The position numbers and the translations under genes were made by a program. Below the pieces are notes generated by a model. It made no database searches, was not told the origin of the DNA, and was given only the letters and a program-made list of their open reading frames with translations. Shown piece by piece: positions 1 through 6,224 of a DNA stretch of 7,822 nucleotides (its first letter is position 1; every line of letters starts with the position of its first letter). The stretch is from JBEBBU01 sp041158225 (GTDB lineage Bacteria > Pseudomonadota > Gammaproteobacteria > Methylococcales > Methylococcaceae). Where the stretch lies: positions 1-7,822 of the forward strand of contig JBEBBU010000021.1 of assembly GCA_041158225.1 (NCBI GenBank), written 5' to 3'.

Positions 1-281
1 ACAGGCTGCGCCCAGAGTATGCGTACATCATGCGGAAGCCGGGTATTACCGCCCATGGTCCAGGCGTGACAGGAGCGATGAACGGCTGTATCAAAGTGGA
101 TGACCTGTCCTGTCGCATGAACTCCAGCGTCGGTTCTTCCCGCACAGGTGACTGCAACAGGTGAGTCTGCCAGCAGGCTGAGGGAATCCTGTAGCACGGC
201 CTGAACAGAAGGACGTTGACTCTGTATCTGCCAGCCGGAATAGGCTACACCGTCGTACTCAATGCCGAGCGCTATACGCAT
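1..281 (-). CDS. truA: tRNA pseudouridine(38-40) synthase TruA, N-terminal part (cut by window edge)
   Basis: TruA isomerises uridines 38-40 in the anticodon arm of many tRNAs to pseudouridine, in the cytoplasm. Translating the minus strand from the ATG at 281-279 gives an open frame of 93 codons running off the left edge. It begins MRIALGIEYDG, followed by YSGWQ, which is the usual TruA N-terminus. At residues 48-55 it has GRTDAGVH, the family signature, in which Asp51 is the catalytic aspartate, followed by TGQVIHF. The C-terminal two thirds lie outside the window (family length is about 260-270 residues). A nearby ATG at 289 is out of frame and soon stops. No strong Shine-Dalgarno sequence is seen, so translation may depend partly on hemJ, whose stop is 25 bases upstream. 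The identification is near certain from the signature. Confidence 0.95.
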   Translation of the reverse strand, partial: MRIALGIEYDGVAYSGWQIQSQRPSVQAVLQDSLSLLADSPVAVTCAGRTDAGVHATGQVIHFDTAVHRSCHAWTMGGNTRLPHDVRILWAQP

Positions 282-306
282 ATGACCATAAGGTACTGAG
301 CGGTGG

Positions 307-729
307 CTAGAATGGCTTGAGTACAGCCAGCAGGATAATGGCAAACAGGAAAAGTACGGGGACTTCGTTTATCCAGCGATAAAAGACATGACTGCGGCTG
401 TTTCTATCGTTGGCGAATGCATAAAGCCAGCGTCCACACTGGATGTGATAGCCTACCAGCAGTGCGATCAATGTGAGTTTGCCGTGCAGCCAGCCGCTGC
501 TACCGTAAGCAACCCAGGCATAATCCACCATCATCCAGCCGCCAAATACCAGCGTCAGTATCATGCCCGGTGTCATGATGCCCCAGTAAAGTTTTCTCTC
601 CATGATCTTGAATCGCTCAATGCTGATGACATCAGAACTCATGGAGTGATAGACAAAAAGTCTGGGAAGGTAGAAGAGACCTGCAAACCAGGTCACCATG
701 AAGATCAGGTGAAACGCTTTCAACCACAT
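307..729 (-). CDS. hemJ: HemJ-type protoporphyrinogen IX oxidase, membrane protein
   Basis: HemJ oxidises protoporphyrinogen IX to protoporphyrin IX, the penultimate step of heme synthesis, in the inner membrane. The 140-residue product has the family's usual length and its typical start, with KAFH at residues 4-7 and then FMVTWFAGLFYLPRLFVYH. His7 matches the conserved N-terminal histidine, and Lys84 in LHGKL matches the conserved lysine; both are known to be important in the family (UPF0093). About four hydrophobic segments are visible: residues 5-22, 50-68, 84-96 and 123-138. The ATG at 729 has a good ribosome-binding sequence, AGGGAGA at 738-744, lying inside the end of the upstream gene. 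It starts 4 bases after the thioredoxin-like gene stops and is followed by truA, so it is co-transcribed. Family membership is secure; activity is inferred from the family. Confidence 0.93.
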   Translation of the reverse strand: MWLKAFHLIFMVTWFAGLFYLPRLFVYHSMSSDVISIERFKIMERKLYWGIMTPGMILTLVFGGWMMVDYAWVAYGSSGWLHGKLTLIALLVGYHIQCGRWLYAFANDRNSRSHVFYRWINEVPVLFLFAIILLAVLKPF

Positions 730-733
730 CTAA

Positions 734-1249
734 TCAATCTCCCTGTATGGGGTGAGCAAGCGCCATATCCATGGCGGTCATCACTGACTCGACCTGCAAG
801 GTACCTACACGGCGCATGACAGGCCTGCCTGCCCTGTCAAGCAGAACGCTTGCAGGAATGGCGGCGATGTCCAGTAACCCTGATATCCTGGTTACCCTGT
901 CCAGCGTCACCGGAAATTCCCACGCTCCAGCCTGCTGCATGGCAAGCACCTGTGCGGGCGGATCAGTATCCATCGCTACCAGCATGAGACGTATGCCCCG
1001 CTGTCTGGCCATGCTGTCCAGCCTGATAATATCAGGAATTTCTGCCAGGCATGGAGAGCAGAACAGAGACCAGAATACCAGCAGCGTGCCACGCTGCACA
1101 CCCTCGCCACTCAGGGGCAACATCGTGCCCGACAGCGTCATGACCCGCTCGGGGATAGCAGGTGTCTGCAGGGCATACCATGGTCTGGCCCATAAAAGCA
1201 GTACGGCCAGTGAGACGGCCAGCACGCTGGCCGTCCACCGGCCTGGCAC
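734..1249 (-). CDS. TlpA/ResA-family thiol-disulfide oxidoreductase, membrane-anchored or periplasmic
   Basis: This is a thioredoxin-fold protein of 171 residues that probably works as a thiol-disulfide reductase in the periplasm. Residues 5-20 form a hydrophobic signal or anchor segment after a short basic start. The redox motif CSPC (Cys64, Cys67) follows a typical strand, LLVFWSLF. A loop with Ile131-Pro132 supplies the cis-proline opposite the active site, followed by VLLDRAGRPV, as in TlpA/ResA/AhpC-TSA-like proteins. The start is a GTG at 1249-1247 that overlaps the TAG stop of the upstream gene (TAGTG), so it is probably translationally coupled; its own Shine-Dalgarno is weak. Relatives reduce apocytochrome c or CuA-site cysteines. 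Being next to hemJ is consistent with a heme or cytochrome role, but the substrate cannot be read from the sequence. Confidence 0.85.
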   Translation of the reverse strand: MPGRWTASVLAVSLAVLLLWARPWYALQTPAIPERVMTLSGTMLPLSGEGVQRGTLLVFWSLFCSPCLAEIPDIIRLDSMARQRGIRLMLVAMDTDPPAQVLAMQQAGAWEFPVTLDRVTRISGLLDIAAIPASVLLDRAGRPVMRRVGTLQVESVMTAMDMALAHPIQGD

Positions 1250-2196
1250 TAGGCTTCAACCTGCTGGATGCCATCCAGAAACCAGGTTGGCTGGCGACTG
1301 GCCAGCGATCTGGTGAAGTGCCACACTTCCTCAACCTGCTTTGGCGTTTCGTCCTGGGATTCACGCATCATGACACGGAACTGGACACTGGCCTCACGGT
1401 TCTGCCCAACATCCTGCACGGCAATGATCCGCACATCAACATGATGGATTTCTGTCTGATTAGGCTGCGTCCTGTTGCGGATCTGGTCCTGCAGTTCTGC
1501 AAATACCTTGTCCGTGGTGAGTGATCGTAGAGCTGCCAGATCACCAGCATCCCAGGCTTTCTGGAGATGGCGGTAGGCGGCTTCCGCTCCCTGCACAAAG
1601 CTTTTCGCATCAAAATCCGCAGGCATGACGGGTACACCGGCGGCATGAGCCTGACCCGCAGTGCCCTGCCGACCTGCCATGATGTCCGTATCGAAACCAG
1701 GGCCTGTCGCATCACGCTGCATGACCTGTTCGGGCGCATAATGACCTGAAGCAGTATGAACTCCCGTATTGGCATAAGCATCACTGCTACGGCGCGAACG
1801 TGCGACAAACAGGCGGTAAAGCAGGTAAGCTACCAGGCCAAAGACCAGTATGTCCATGAAATTGAAATGCTCGAAAGCGCCGCCCATGAACATGGAACCC
1901 AGCAGCCCGCCCAGTGCCAGACCGCCCAGCATGCCCATGAGGCCACTCCGTCTTGCCATGCTGTCGCGCAACCCGGCGTTGGGGCTCGGGGCTGTCTGTG
2001 GCTGGCGGTAACCAGGCTGTTGCGCCGTATTGCCCGGGGCTGCGGCAGGCGAACGCTGGTAGGGCGCGCTGTAGGAAGGACGACTGCCAAAAGACTTGCC
2101 ACTTCCCATCCGGGCCGCGCTGGCATCAAGACTGAGCGTCAGGGTCGCCAGCAGGGTAAGTACGGCCATGAATGCCGAACCTGATATTTTTTTCAT
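1249..2196 (-). CDS. Tim44-like domain protein, exported/inner-membrane anchored
   Basis: The product is a 315-residue envelope protein. Residues 1-28 are a signal peptide (MKK, then a hydrophobic stretch ending DASAA). A low-complexity linker rich in Gly, Ser, Pro, Gln and Ala follows at about 30-75, starting GSGKSFGSRPS, which is characteristic of the bacterial Tim44-like family. A glycine-rich hydrophobic segment at 86-106 and a transmembrane helix at about 112-131 (MDILVFGLVAYLLYRLF) come next. The Tim44/MRPL45-like globular domain spans about 195-315, with FVQGAEAAYRHLQKAWDAGDL and, near the end, EVWHFTRS. The open frame extends to a TTG at 2199, but the ATG at 2196 is better placed behind the ribosome-binding site. 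It is the first gene of the leftward cluster. Bacterial members have no settled function; a scaffold or protein-binding role is inferred from mitochondrial Tim44. Confidence 0.88.
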   Translation of the reverse strand: MKKISGSAFMAVLTLLATLTLSLDASAARMGSGKSFGSRPSYSAPYQRSPAAAPGNTAQQPGYRQPQTAPSPNAGLRDSMARRSGLMGMLGGLALGGLLGSMFMGGAFEHFNFMDILVFGLVAYLLYRLFVARSRRSSDAYANTGVHTASGHYAPEQVMQRDATGPGFDTDIMAGRQGTAGQAHAAGVPVMPADFDAKSFVQGAEAAYRHLQKAWDAGDLAALRSLTTDKVFAELQDQIRNRTQPNQTEIHHVDVRIIAVQDVGQNREASVQFRVMMRESQDETPKQVEEVWHFTRSLASRQPTWFLDGIQQVEA

Positions 2197-2200
2197 CAAA

Positions 2201-2207
2201 CTTCCTC
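2201..2207 (-). promoter_or_regulatory. Ribosome-binding site that decides the start of the Tim44-like gene
   Basis: On the minus strand this reads GAGGAAG. It lies 4 bases from the ATG at 2196 (7 from its GAGG core). The alternative TTG at 2199 would be only one base away, which argues for the ATG. Confidence 0.7.
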
Positions 2208-2258
2208 AAATGTTCTGGAAACTGAACGACGATCCCTGTTGAATGGAGCGTCAGGTCA

Positions 2259-2273
2259 TTATTGAACCGATAA
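2259..2273. promoter_or_regulatory. Candidate operator: interrupted dyad TTAT-N7-ATAA
   Basis: TTATTGAACCGATAA is an interrupted palindrome that contains a T-N11-A core (T2260, A2272), the general form bound by LysR-type regulators. It lies in the AT-rich middle of the divergent region, where such a site would be expected. The arms are only four AT pairs long, so chance is a real alternative. Confidence 0.25.
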
Positions 2274-2287
2274 ATTACAGTAAAATG

Positions 2288-2317
2288 GCACAGTCAACAG
2301 CCCTGTGCAGCTACAGG
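2288..2317 (+). promoter_or_regulatory. Overlapping inverted repeats in the xfp leader
   Basis: GCACAG (2288-2293) and CTGTGC (2303-2308) are exact inverted repeats with 9 bases between them. CCTGT (2302-2306) also pairs with ACAGG (2313-2317) around a 6-base loop, and ACAG (2297-2300) pairs with CTGT (2303-2306). The CTGT at 2303-2306 can therefore pair with any of three partners. This could be an operator or alternative leader hairpins. The stems are short (4-6 bp), and the stretch ends 13 bases before the xfp ribosome-binding site. Confidence 0.3.
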
Positions 2318-2330
2318 CCTAACTCAAACC

Positions 2331-2335
2331 AAGGA
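2331..2335 (+). promoter_or_regulatory. Ribosome-binding site of xfp
   Basis: AAGGA lies 10 bases before the ATG at 2346 and supports this start for the phosphoketolase. Confidence 0.6.
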
Positions 2336-2345
2336 ATTCAGGCAC

Positions 2346-4790
2346 ATGTTACTCCATCCCGCACAAAATCCAACTGATTTGACCGCCTATGGCGCCACGC
2401 GTTCCACCATTTCAGGTCATGTTCTTGATCAGGATATGCTGGAAACCATGGATGGTTTCTGGCGGGCATGCAACTACCTCAGTCTTGGCATGATCTATCT
2501 TCAGGATAACCCCCTGCTGAGGGAGCCACTGGTACCGGGGCACATCAAGAACAGGCTGCTGGGGCACTGGGGTTCAAGCCCGGGTCTTTCCTTCATCTAT
2601 ACACACCTGAACAGGATTATCCGCCAGCAGTCACGGAACATGCTGATCATGGCAGGCCCTGGCCACGGTGCCCCGGGTATTCTTGGGCCCGTCTATCTTG
2701 AAGGTTCCTATTCGGCGGTTTACCCTGACAAGACTCAGGACATGGCGGGCCTGAAAAAGTTTTTCAGGCAGTTTTCCTTCCCTGGTGGCATTGGCAGTCA
2801 CTGCACGCCCGAAACCCCCGGATCCATTCATGAAGGTGGGGAGCTTGGCTACGTACTCTCCCATGCCTGTGGTGCGGCATTTGATAATCCCGATCTCTGT
2901 GTTGTCGCGGTTGTCGGCGATGGCGAGGCCGAAACCGGCCCTCTGGCCACCTCCTGGCACATCAACAAGTTTCTGAATGCCAGACGGGATGGCGCCGTAC
3001 TGCCGATCCTGCATCTCAACGGCTACAAGATCAATAATCCAAGCCTGCTATCACGCATATCCCACGAGGAACTGGATCATCTTTTCAGGGGCTATGGCTA
3101 CGAGCCATTTTTCGTGGAAGGTTCTGATCCTGCCAGCATGCATCAGGCTATGGCAGCTACGCTGGATGTCTGCTTCGAGCGTATCGGCAACATCCAGCAG
3201 GATGCCCGCGGAAACGCTCCATACCAGCGTCCTTACTGGCCGATGATTGTGTTGCGCTCTCCCAAGGGCTGGACGGCCCCAAGAAAAGTCGATGACAGAC
3301 ATCTGGAGGGGTTCTGGCGTGCGCATCAGGTACCCATGGCGGATGTCAAAAAGAATCCTGAGCATCTGGCCATGCTTGAGCAGTGGATGCGCAGTTACCG
3401 CCCCGATGAACTGTTTGATGCCGAAGGACAACTGCTGGCACGCTACCGCGCCGCGGCACCTGAGGGGCATCTGCGTATGGGGCTGAGTCCACACGCCAAT
3501 GGTGGTGTGATCAGAAAGCCACTGGCCATGCCTGATTTTCGTGACTACGCACTCAGCATTGAATCTCCTGGCGGCATGAGCAGTGAAAATACCCGTCCAC
3601 TGGGACGCATGCTGCGCGATATCATGTCCATGAACATGCATGGTTTCAGGGTGTTCGGTCCCGATGAAAATACATCCAACAAGCTTGATGCCATCTATGA
3701 AGTCAGTGGCAAGAACTGGCAGGCGGGGCTGTTGCCCGAAGATGAGGATGGGGGCGCACTTGATCCTGAAGGACGCGTCATTGAAATGCTCAGTGAACAT
3801 ACGCTGGAGGGTATGCTGGAAGGCTATCTGCTTTCTGGCCGGCACGGTTTCTTTTCAACCTATGAAGCCTTTGCCCATGTCATTGATTCCATGTTTAACC
3901 AGCATGCCAAATGGCTGGATATCTGCAATCACATCCAGTGGCGTGCCCCCGTGGCTTCACTCAACCTGCTGATTACTTCGACAGTCTGGCGGCAGGATCA
4001 CAATGGCTTTACCCACCAGGATCCAGGATTCCTGGACATTGTCGTAAACAAGAGTGCTTCAGTCACGCGCATCTATCTGCCCCCTGATGCCAACTGCCTG
4101 CTGTCCGTTGCAGATCACTGCCTGCGCAGTGTGAATTATGTGAATGTCATTGTTTCAGACAAGCAGTCACACCTTCAGTATCTTTCCATGGAGCAGGCCG
4201 TACTTCACTGCGCCAAGGGTATCGGTATCTGGGAATGGGCCAGCAATGATGCAGGAACTGAACCTGATCTGGTCATGGCTTCTGCTGGCGATATTCCTAC
4301 GCTTGAGGCACTGGCCGCCACGCTGCTGCTCAGAGAGGCGTTTCCTGACATTCGTATCCGCTTCATCAATGTCGTGGATCTGCTCAGGCTTCAGCCGGAA
4401 TCCGAACATCCGCACGGACTCAGTGACCGTGATTTTGACAGCCTGTTCACCCGTGACAGGCCTGTTATTTTCAACTTCCACGGTTATCCCTTCCTGATTC
4501 ATCGTCTGGCATACCGGCGCACCAATCACGCCAATTTCCATGTACGTGGCTACAAGGAAAAAGGCAATATCAACACGCCCCTGGATCTCGCCATCAGTAA
4601 CCAGATTGACCGCTTCAGCATCGCCATTGATGCCATTGACCGTATCCCGCGTCTCCAGGTGGCAGGTGCTCACGCTAAGGAGCGCTTCAGGGCCGAGCAG
4701 ATGGCATGCCGCGCCTACGCTTACGAGCATGGCATTGACAGGCCTGACATCACTGGCTGGCGCTGGCCTGCCGCTCAGGAGCAGGCATGA
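2346..4790 (+). CDS. xfp: Phosphoketolase (xylulose-5-phosphate/fructose-6-phosphate phosphoketolase)
   Basis: This cytoplasmic thiamine-diphosphate enzyme cleaves xylulose-5-P (and often fructose-6-P) with phosphate to acetyl-P plus glyceraldehyde-3-P (or erythrose-4-P). At 814 residues it is full length for the family. Visible landmarks are GHWGSSPG at 73-80, GPGHGAPG at 104-111, FFRQFSFPGGI at 139-149, ETPGSIHEGGELGY at 156-169 and the diphosphate/Mg-binding signature GDGEAETGPLATSW at 191-204. HLNGYKI follows at 223-229. WRQDHNGFTHQDPG at about 548-561 includes Asn553 and His557, which match catalytic residues of bifidobacterial enzymes. NHANFHVRGYKEKG lies near the C-terminus. It heads the rightward operon, and its stop overlaps the next gene's start (ATGA). 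No acetate kinase or phosphotransacetylase gene lies in the window. The choice between single and dual substrate specificity cannot be made from sequence. Confidence 0.97.
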   Translation: MLLHPAQNPTDLTAYGATRSTISGHVLDQDMLETMDGFWRACNYLSLGMIYLQDNPLLREPLVPGHIKNRLLGHWGSSPGLSFIYTHLNRIIRQQSRNMLIMAGPGHGAPGILGPVYLEGSYSAVYPDKTQDMAGLKKFFRQFSFPGGIGSHCTPETPGSIHEGGELGYVLSHACGAAFDNPDLCVVAVVGDGEAETGPLATSWHINKFLNARRDGAVLPILHLNGYKINNPSLLSRISHEELDHLFRGYGYEPFFVEGSDPASMHQAMAATLDVCFERIGNIQQDARGNAPYQRPYWPMIVLRSPKGWTAPRKVDDRHLEGFWRAHQVPMADVKKNPEHLAMLEQWMRSYRPDELFDAEGQLLARYRAAAPEGHLRMGLSPHANGGVIRKPLAMPDFRDYALSIESPGGMSSENTRPLGRMLRDIMSMNMHGFRVFGPDENTSNKLDAIYEVSGKNWQAGLLPEDEDGGALDPEGRVIEMLSEHTLEGMLEGYLLSGRHGFFSTYEAFAHVIDSMFNQHAKWLDICNHIQWRAPVASLNLLITSTVWRQDHNGFTHQDPGFLDIVVNKSASVTRIYLPPDANCLLSVADHCLRSVNYVNVIVSDKQSHLQYLSMEQAVLHCAKGIGIWEWASNDAGTEPDLVMASAGDIPTLEALAATLLLREAFPDIRIRFINVVDLLRLQPESEHPHGLSDRDFDSLFTRDRPVIFNFHGYPFLIHRLAYRRTNHANFHVRGYKEKGNINTPLDLAISNQIDRFSIAIDAIDRIPRLQVAGAHAKERFRAEQMACRAYAYEHGIDRPDITGWRWPAAQEQA

Positions 4791-5089
4791 AACCAGACGA
4801 ATATGTGGGTATTGATGAGGACCGTTTTGGTGGCATGACGGATATTGGTCGCATCATCCGTGATGCCTGGGCCTTCGGACTGATTCCTGAGAGCGAACGC
4901 TGTCAGGGATGGCGAAGCCAGGCGATTGAGCAGTTGTGGCAGAAAGTCCAGGATGCATGGTCCGCTGCCGGCTATCAGGTCAGTAATCTTCCGGAGGAAA
5001 CCAGAGAACGGTTTATGCGCATACAGGCACAGGCGGTAGAACGTGCAAGAGCATCAGGCTGGAATCCGGATCTTCTGGATGATGACTGA
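4787..5089 (+). CDS. Conserved-looking small protein of unknown function (100 aa)
   Basis: I do not recognise this protein. It is soluble, with no signal peptide or membrane segment. It opens with an acidic, glycine-containing stretch (MKPDEYVGIDEDRFGGM), then has a hydrophobic/aromatic segment, GRIIRDAWAFGLIP (21-34). Two probable amphipathic helices follow, at about 44-62 (SQAIEQLWQKVQDAWSAAG) and 70-90 (EETRERFMRIQAQAVERAR), and the end is acidic (DLLDDD). The only cysteine is Cys39. It is very likely real: AGGAG at 4777-4781 is well spaced, its ATG overlaps the xfp stop by 4 bases (ATGA), and its end overlaps glcE by 8 bases. It sits directly before glcE, where glcD is usually found. A helper, adaptor or assembly role for the glycolate oxidase or phosphoketolase is conceivable, but only from position. 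Confidence 0.85.
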   Translation: MKPDEYVGIDEDRFGGMTDIGRIIRDAWAFGLIPESERCQGWRSQAIEQLWQKVQDAWSAAGYQVSNLPEETRERFMRIQAQAVERARASGWNPDLLDDD

Positions 5090-6224
5090 GATATCGCTCG
5101 CACAGGGTGGATGCGGACTTGCTGACTGGCGCGGCCAGTTGCATCAGGCCGCATCTGCTGGCTGCCAGATCCTGCCGGTTGGCACAGGAAGCACGCGCCA
5201 TCTTCTTGAAGGCATCTTTACCTCAAAGGTCAGGGAACTCATCACAACCACCCATAGTGGCATTACCCTCTATGAACCCGGAGAGCTTGTACTGAGTGCA
5301 AGGGCAGGCACGCCACTGTCCCTGATTCAGCAGCAGCTGGCTGCAGAAGGACAGATGCTCACTTTTGAACCACCGATATTCGCGCCAGGCTGCACCATTG
5401 GTGGCTGTTACAGCATGGGCACAGCTGGCCCGCGTCGCATGTATGCAGGGGGATTCAGGGAGGCAATACTGGGTATCGAACTGATGAGCGGCCGTGGTGA
5501 AGTCATGAAGTTTGGTGGCCGCGTCATGAAAAACGTGGCTGGTTTTGATATAGCCCGGGCACTTGCAGGGACAAGAGGTGCCATGGGACTTATCAGCGAA
5601 ATTACCCTGAGGGTTATTGCTTCACCAGAAACTGAAGCCACTGTATCCGTGACATGTACGGCAGATGATGCCATCCTGCAAATGAACCATCTGGCAGGTA
5701 CATCCTGCCCACTAAGCGCCTCCATGTGGCATGATGGGCGCCTCTATCTGAGACTGTCCGGATCTGTGCGTCGGGTACAGGCAGCTACAACAGCACTTGG
5801 CGGCGAGAAGATTGAGGGTGAGGACAGCGATCAACTCTGGCAGAGTGTAAACCACCATACCATGCCATTTTTCGGCAAGGCTGAACCTGATGTTTCCCTG
5901 TGGCGTCTGTCCCTGCCGGTGACGACCCCTTGGCGAACGCCGGCAGGAACATACCGCAGCATGATGGAGTGGGGTGGCGGCGTACGCTGGTACTGGTCAA
6001 CTGCGCCCGCAGAAGATGTGCACACGCTGGCCCGTTCTGCAGGTGGTAGTGCGTGGCTATGGCGTCCAGGTACTGAACTTGGCAAGGCAGCCGCCACTCC
6101 AAGACAGACAGGTGCTCCATTACCGCTGATCAGACTGCAGCAGCGTCTCAAGCAACAGATGGATCCTGACAACCTTTTCTTCTGGGCTTTTGCGCCCCCC
6201 TTGACTCAGGGAGATACACCGTGA
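5082..6224 (+). CDS. glcE: Glycolate oxidase FAD-binding subunit GlcE
   Basis: GlcE is the second flavin subunit of the membrane-associated GlcDEF complex, which oxidises glycolate to glyoxylate and passes electrons to the quinone pool. The 380-residue product has an FAD-binding (PCMH/FAD_binding_4) domain: LPVGTGSTR at 31-39, YEPGELVLSARAGTPL at 64-79, FEPPIFAPGCTIGG at 95-108, GPRRMYAGGFREAILG at 116-131 and FGGRVMKNVAGFD at 144-156. These match GlcE rather than GlcD. I chose the ATG at 5082; an in-frame ATG at 5079 is equally possible, and the frame stays open back to a GTG at 5043 that would overlap the previous gene deeply. The C-terminal end reads LKQQMDPDNLFFWAFAPP, where relatives usually have a DP..(I/L)(F/L)NPGR sequence. 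No frameshift explains this. The stop overlaps the next start (GTGA). Confidence 0.92.
   Translation: MTEISLAQGGCGLADWRGQLHQAASAGCQILPVGTGSTRHLLEGIFTSKVRELITTTHSGITLYEPGELVLSARAGTPLSLIQQQLAAEGQMLTFEPPIFAPGCTIGGCYSMGTAGPRRMYAGGFREAILGIELMSGRGEVMKFGGRVMKNVAGFDIARALAGTRGAMGLISEITLRVIASPETEATVSVTCTADDAILQMNHLAGTSCPLSASMWHDGRLYLRLSGSVRRVQAATTALGGEKIEGEDSDQLWQSVNHHTMPFFGKAEPDVSLWRLSLPVTTPWRTPAGTYRSMMEWGGGVRWYWSTAPAEDVHTLARSAGGSAWLWRPGTELGKAAATPRQTGAPLPLIRLQQRLKQQMDPDNLFFWAFAPPLTQGDTP
6208..6213 (+). promoter_or_regulatory. Ribosome-binding site supporting the GTG start of the peroxiredoxin gene
   Basis: AGGGAG lies 7 bases before the GTG at 6221. It supports that start, and so the presence of the signal peptide, over the internal ATG at 6269-6271. 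Confidence 0.65.

Larger units (their letters stand above)
2197..2345. promoter_or_regulatory. Divergent intergenic region holding promoters of both clusters
   Basis: This is the only sizeable non-coding gap in the window, and it lies between two genes transcribed away from each other, so both promoters must be here or inside the flanking genes. The middle, at about 2258-2286, is clearly more AT-rich than the surroundings. It contains TAAATT and TAAAAT on the plus strand and AATAAT on the minus strand, which could serve as -10 elements. I could not pair any of these convincingly with a -35 box at 16-18 bases: TTGAAC at 2262 lies only 13 bases before TAAAAT. Control by an activator is therefore possible, but that is inference. 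Confidence 0.5.

Noticed and set aside
771..1316. 181-codon plus-strand open frame opposite the thioredoxin-like gene
   Set aside because: The minus-strand frame has a CxxC thioredoxin fold and operon spacing; the plus-strand product looks like low-information shadow translation.
2262..2286. TTGAAC ... TAAAAT as a sigma-70 promoter for xfp
   Set aside because: The spacer is only 13 bases, too short for a normal -35/-10 pair.
3051..3845. 264-codon open frame on the minus strand inside xfp
   Set aside because: It is antisense to a conserved part of the phosphoketolase, has no recognisable domain or ribosome-binding site, and its composition is explained by the codon bias of xfp.
4167..4730. 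187-codon minus-strand open frame within the 3' part of xfp
   Set aside because: It is a shadow of the phosphoketolase C-terminal domain with no motif of its own.
5043..5081. Upstream GTG start for glcE
   Set aside because: It would overlap the previous gene by 47 bases and add a sequence unlike GlcE N-termini; the ATGs at 5079/5082 fit better.
6171..6224. Frameshift in the C-run near the end of glcE
   Set aside because: No other frame restores the expected ending, and the present stop overlaps the next gene's start in the same coupled way as the other junctions.
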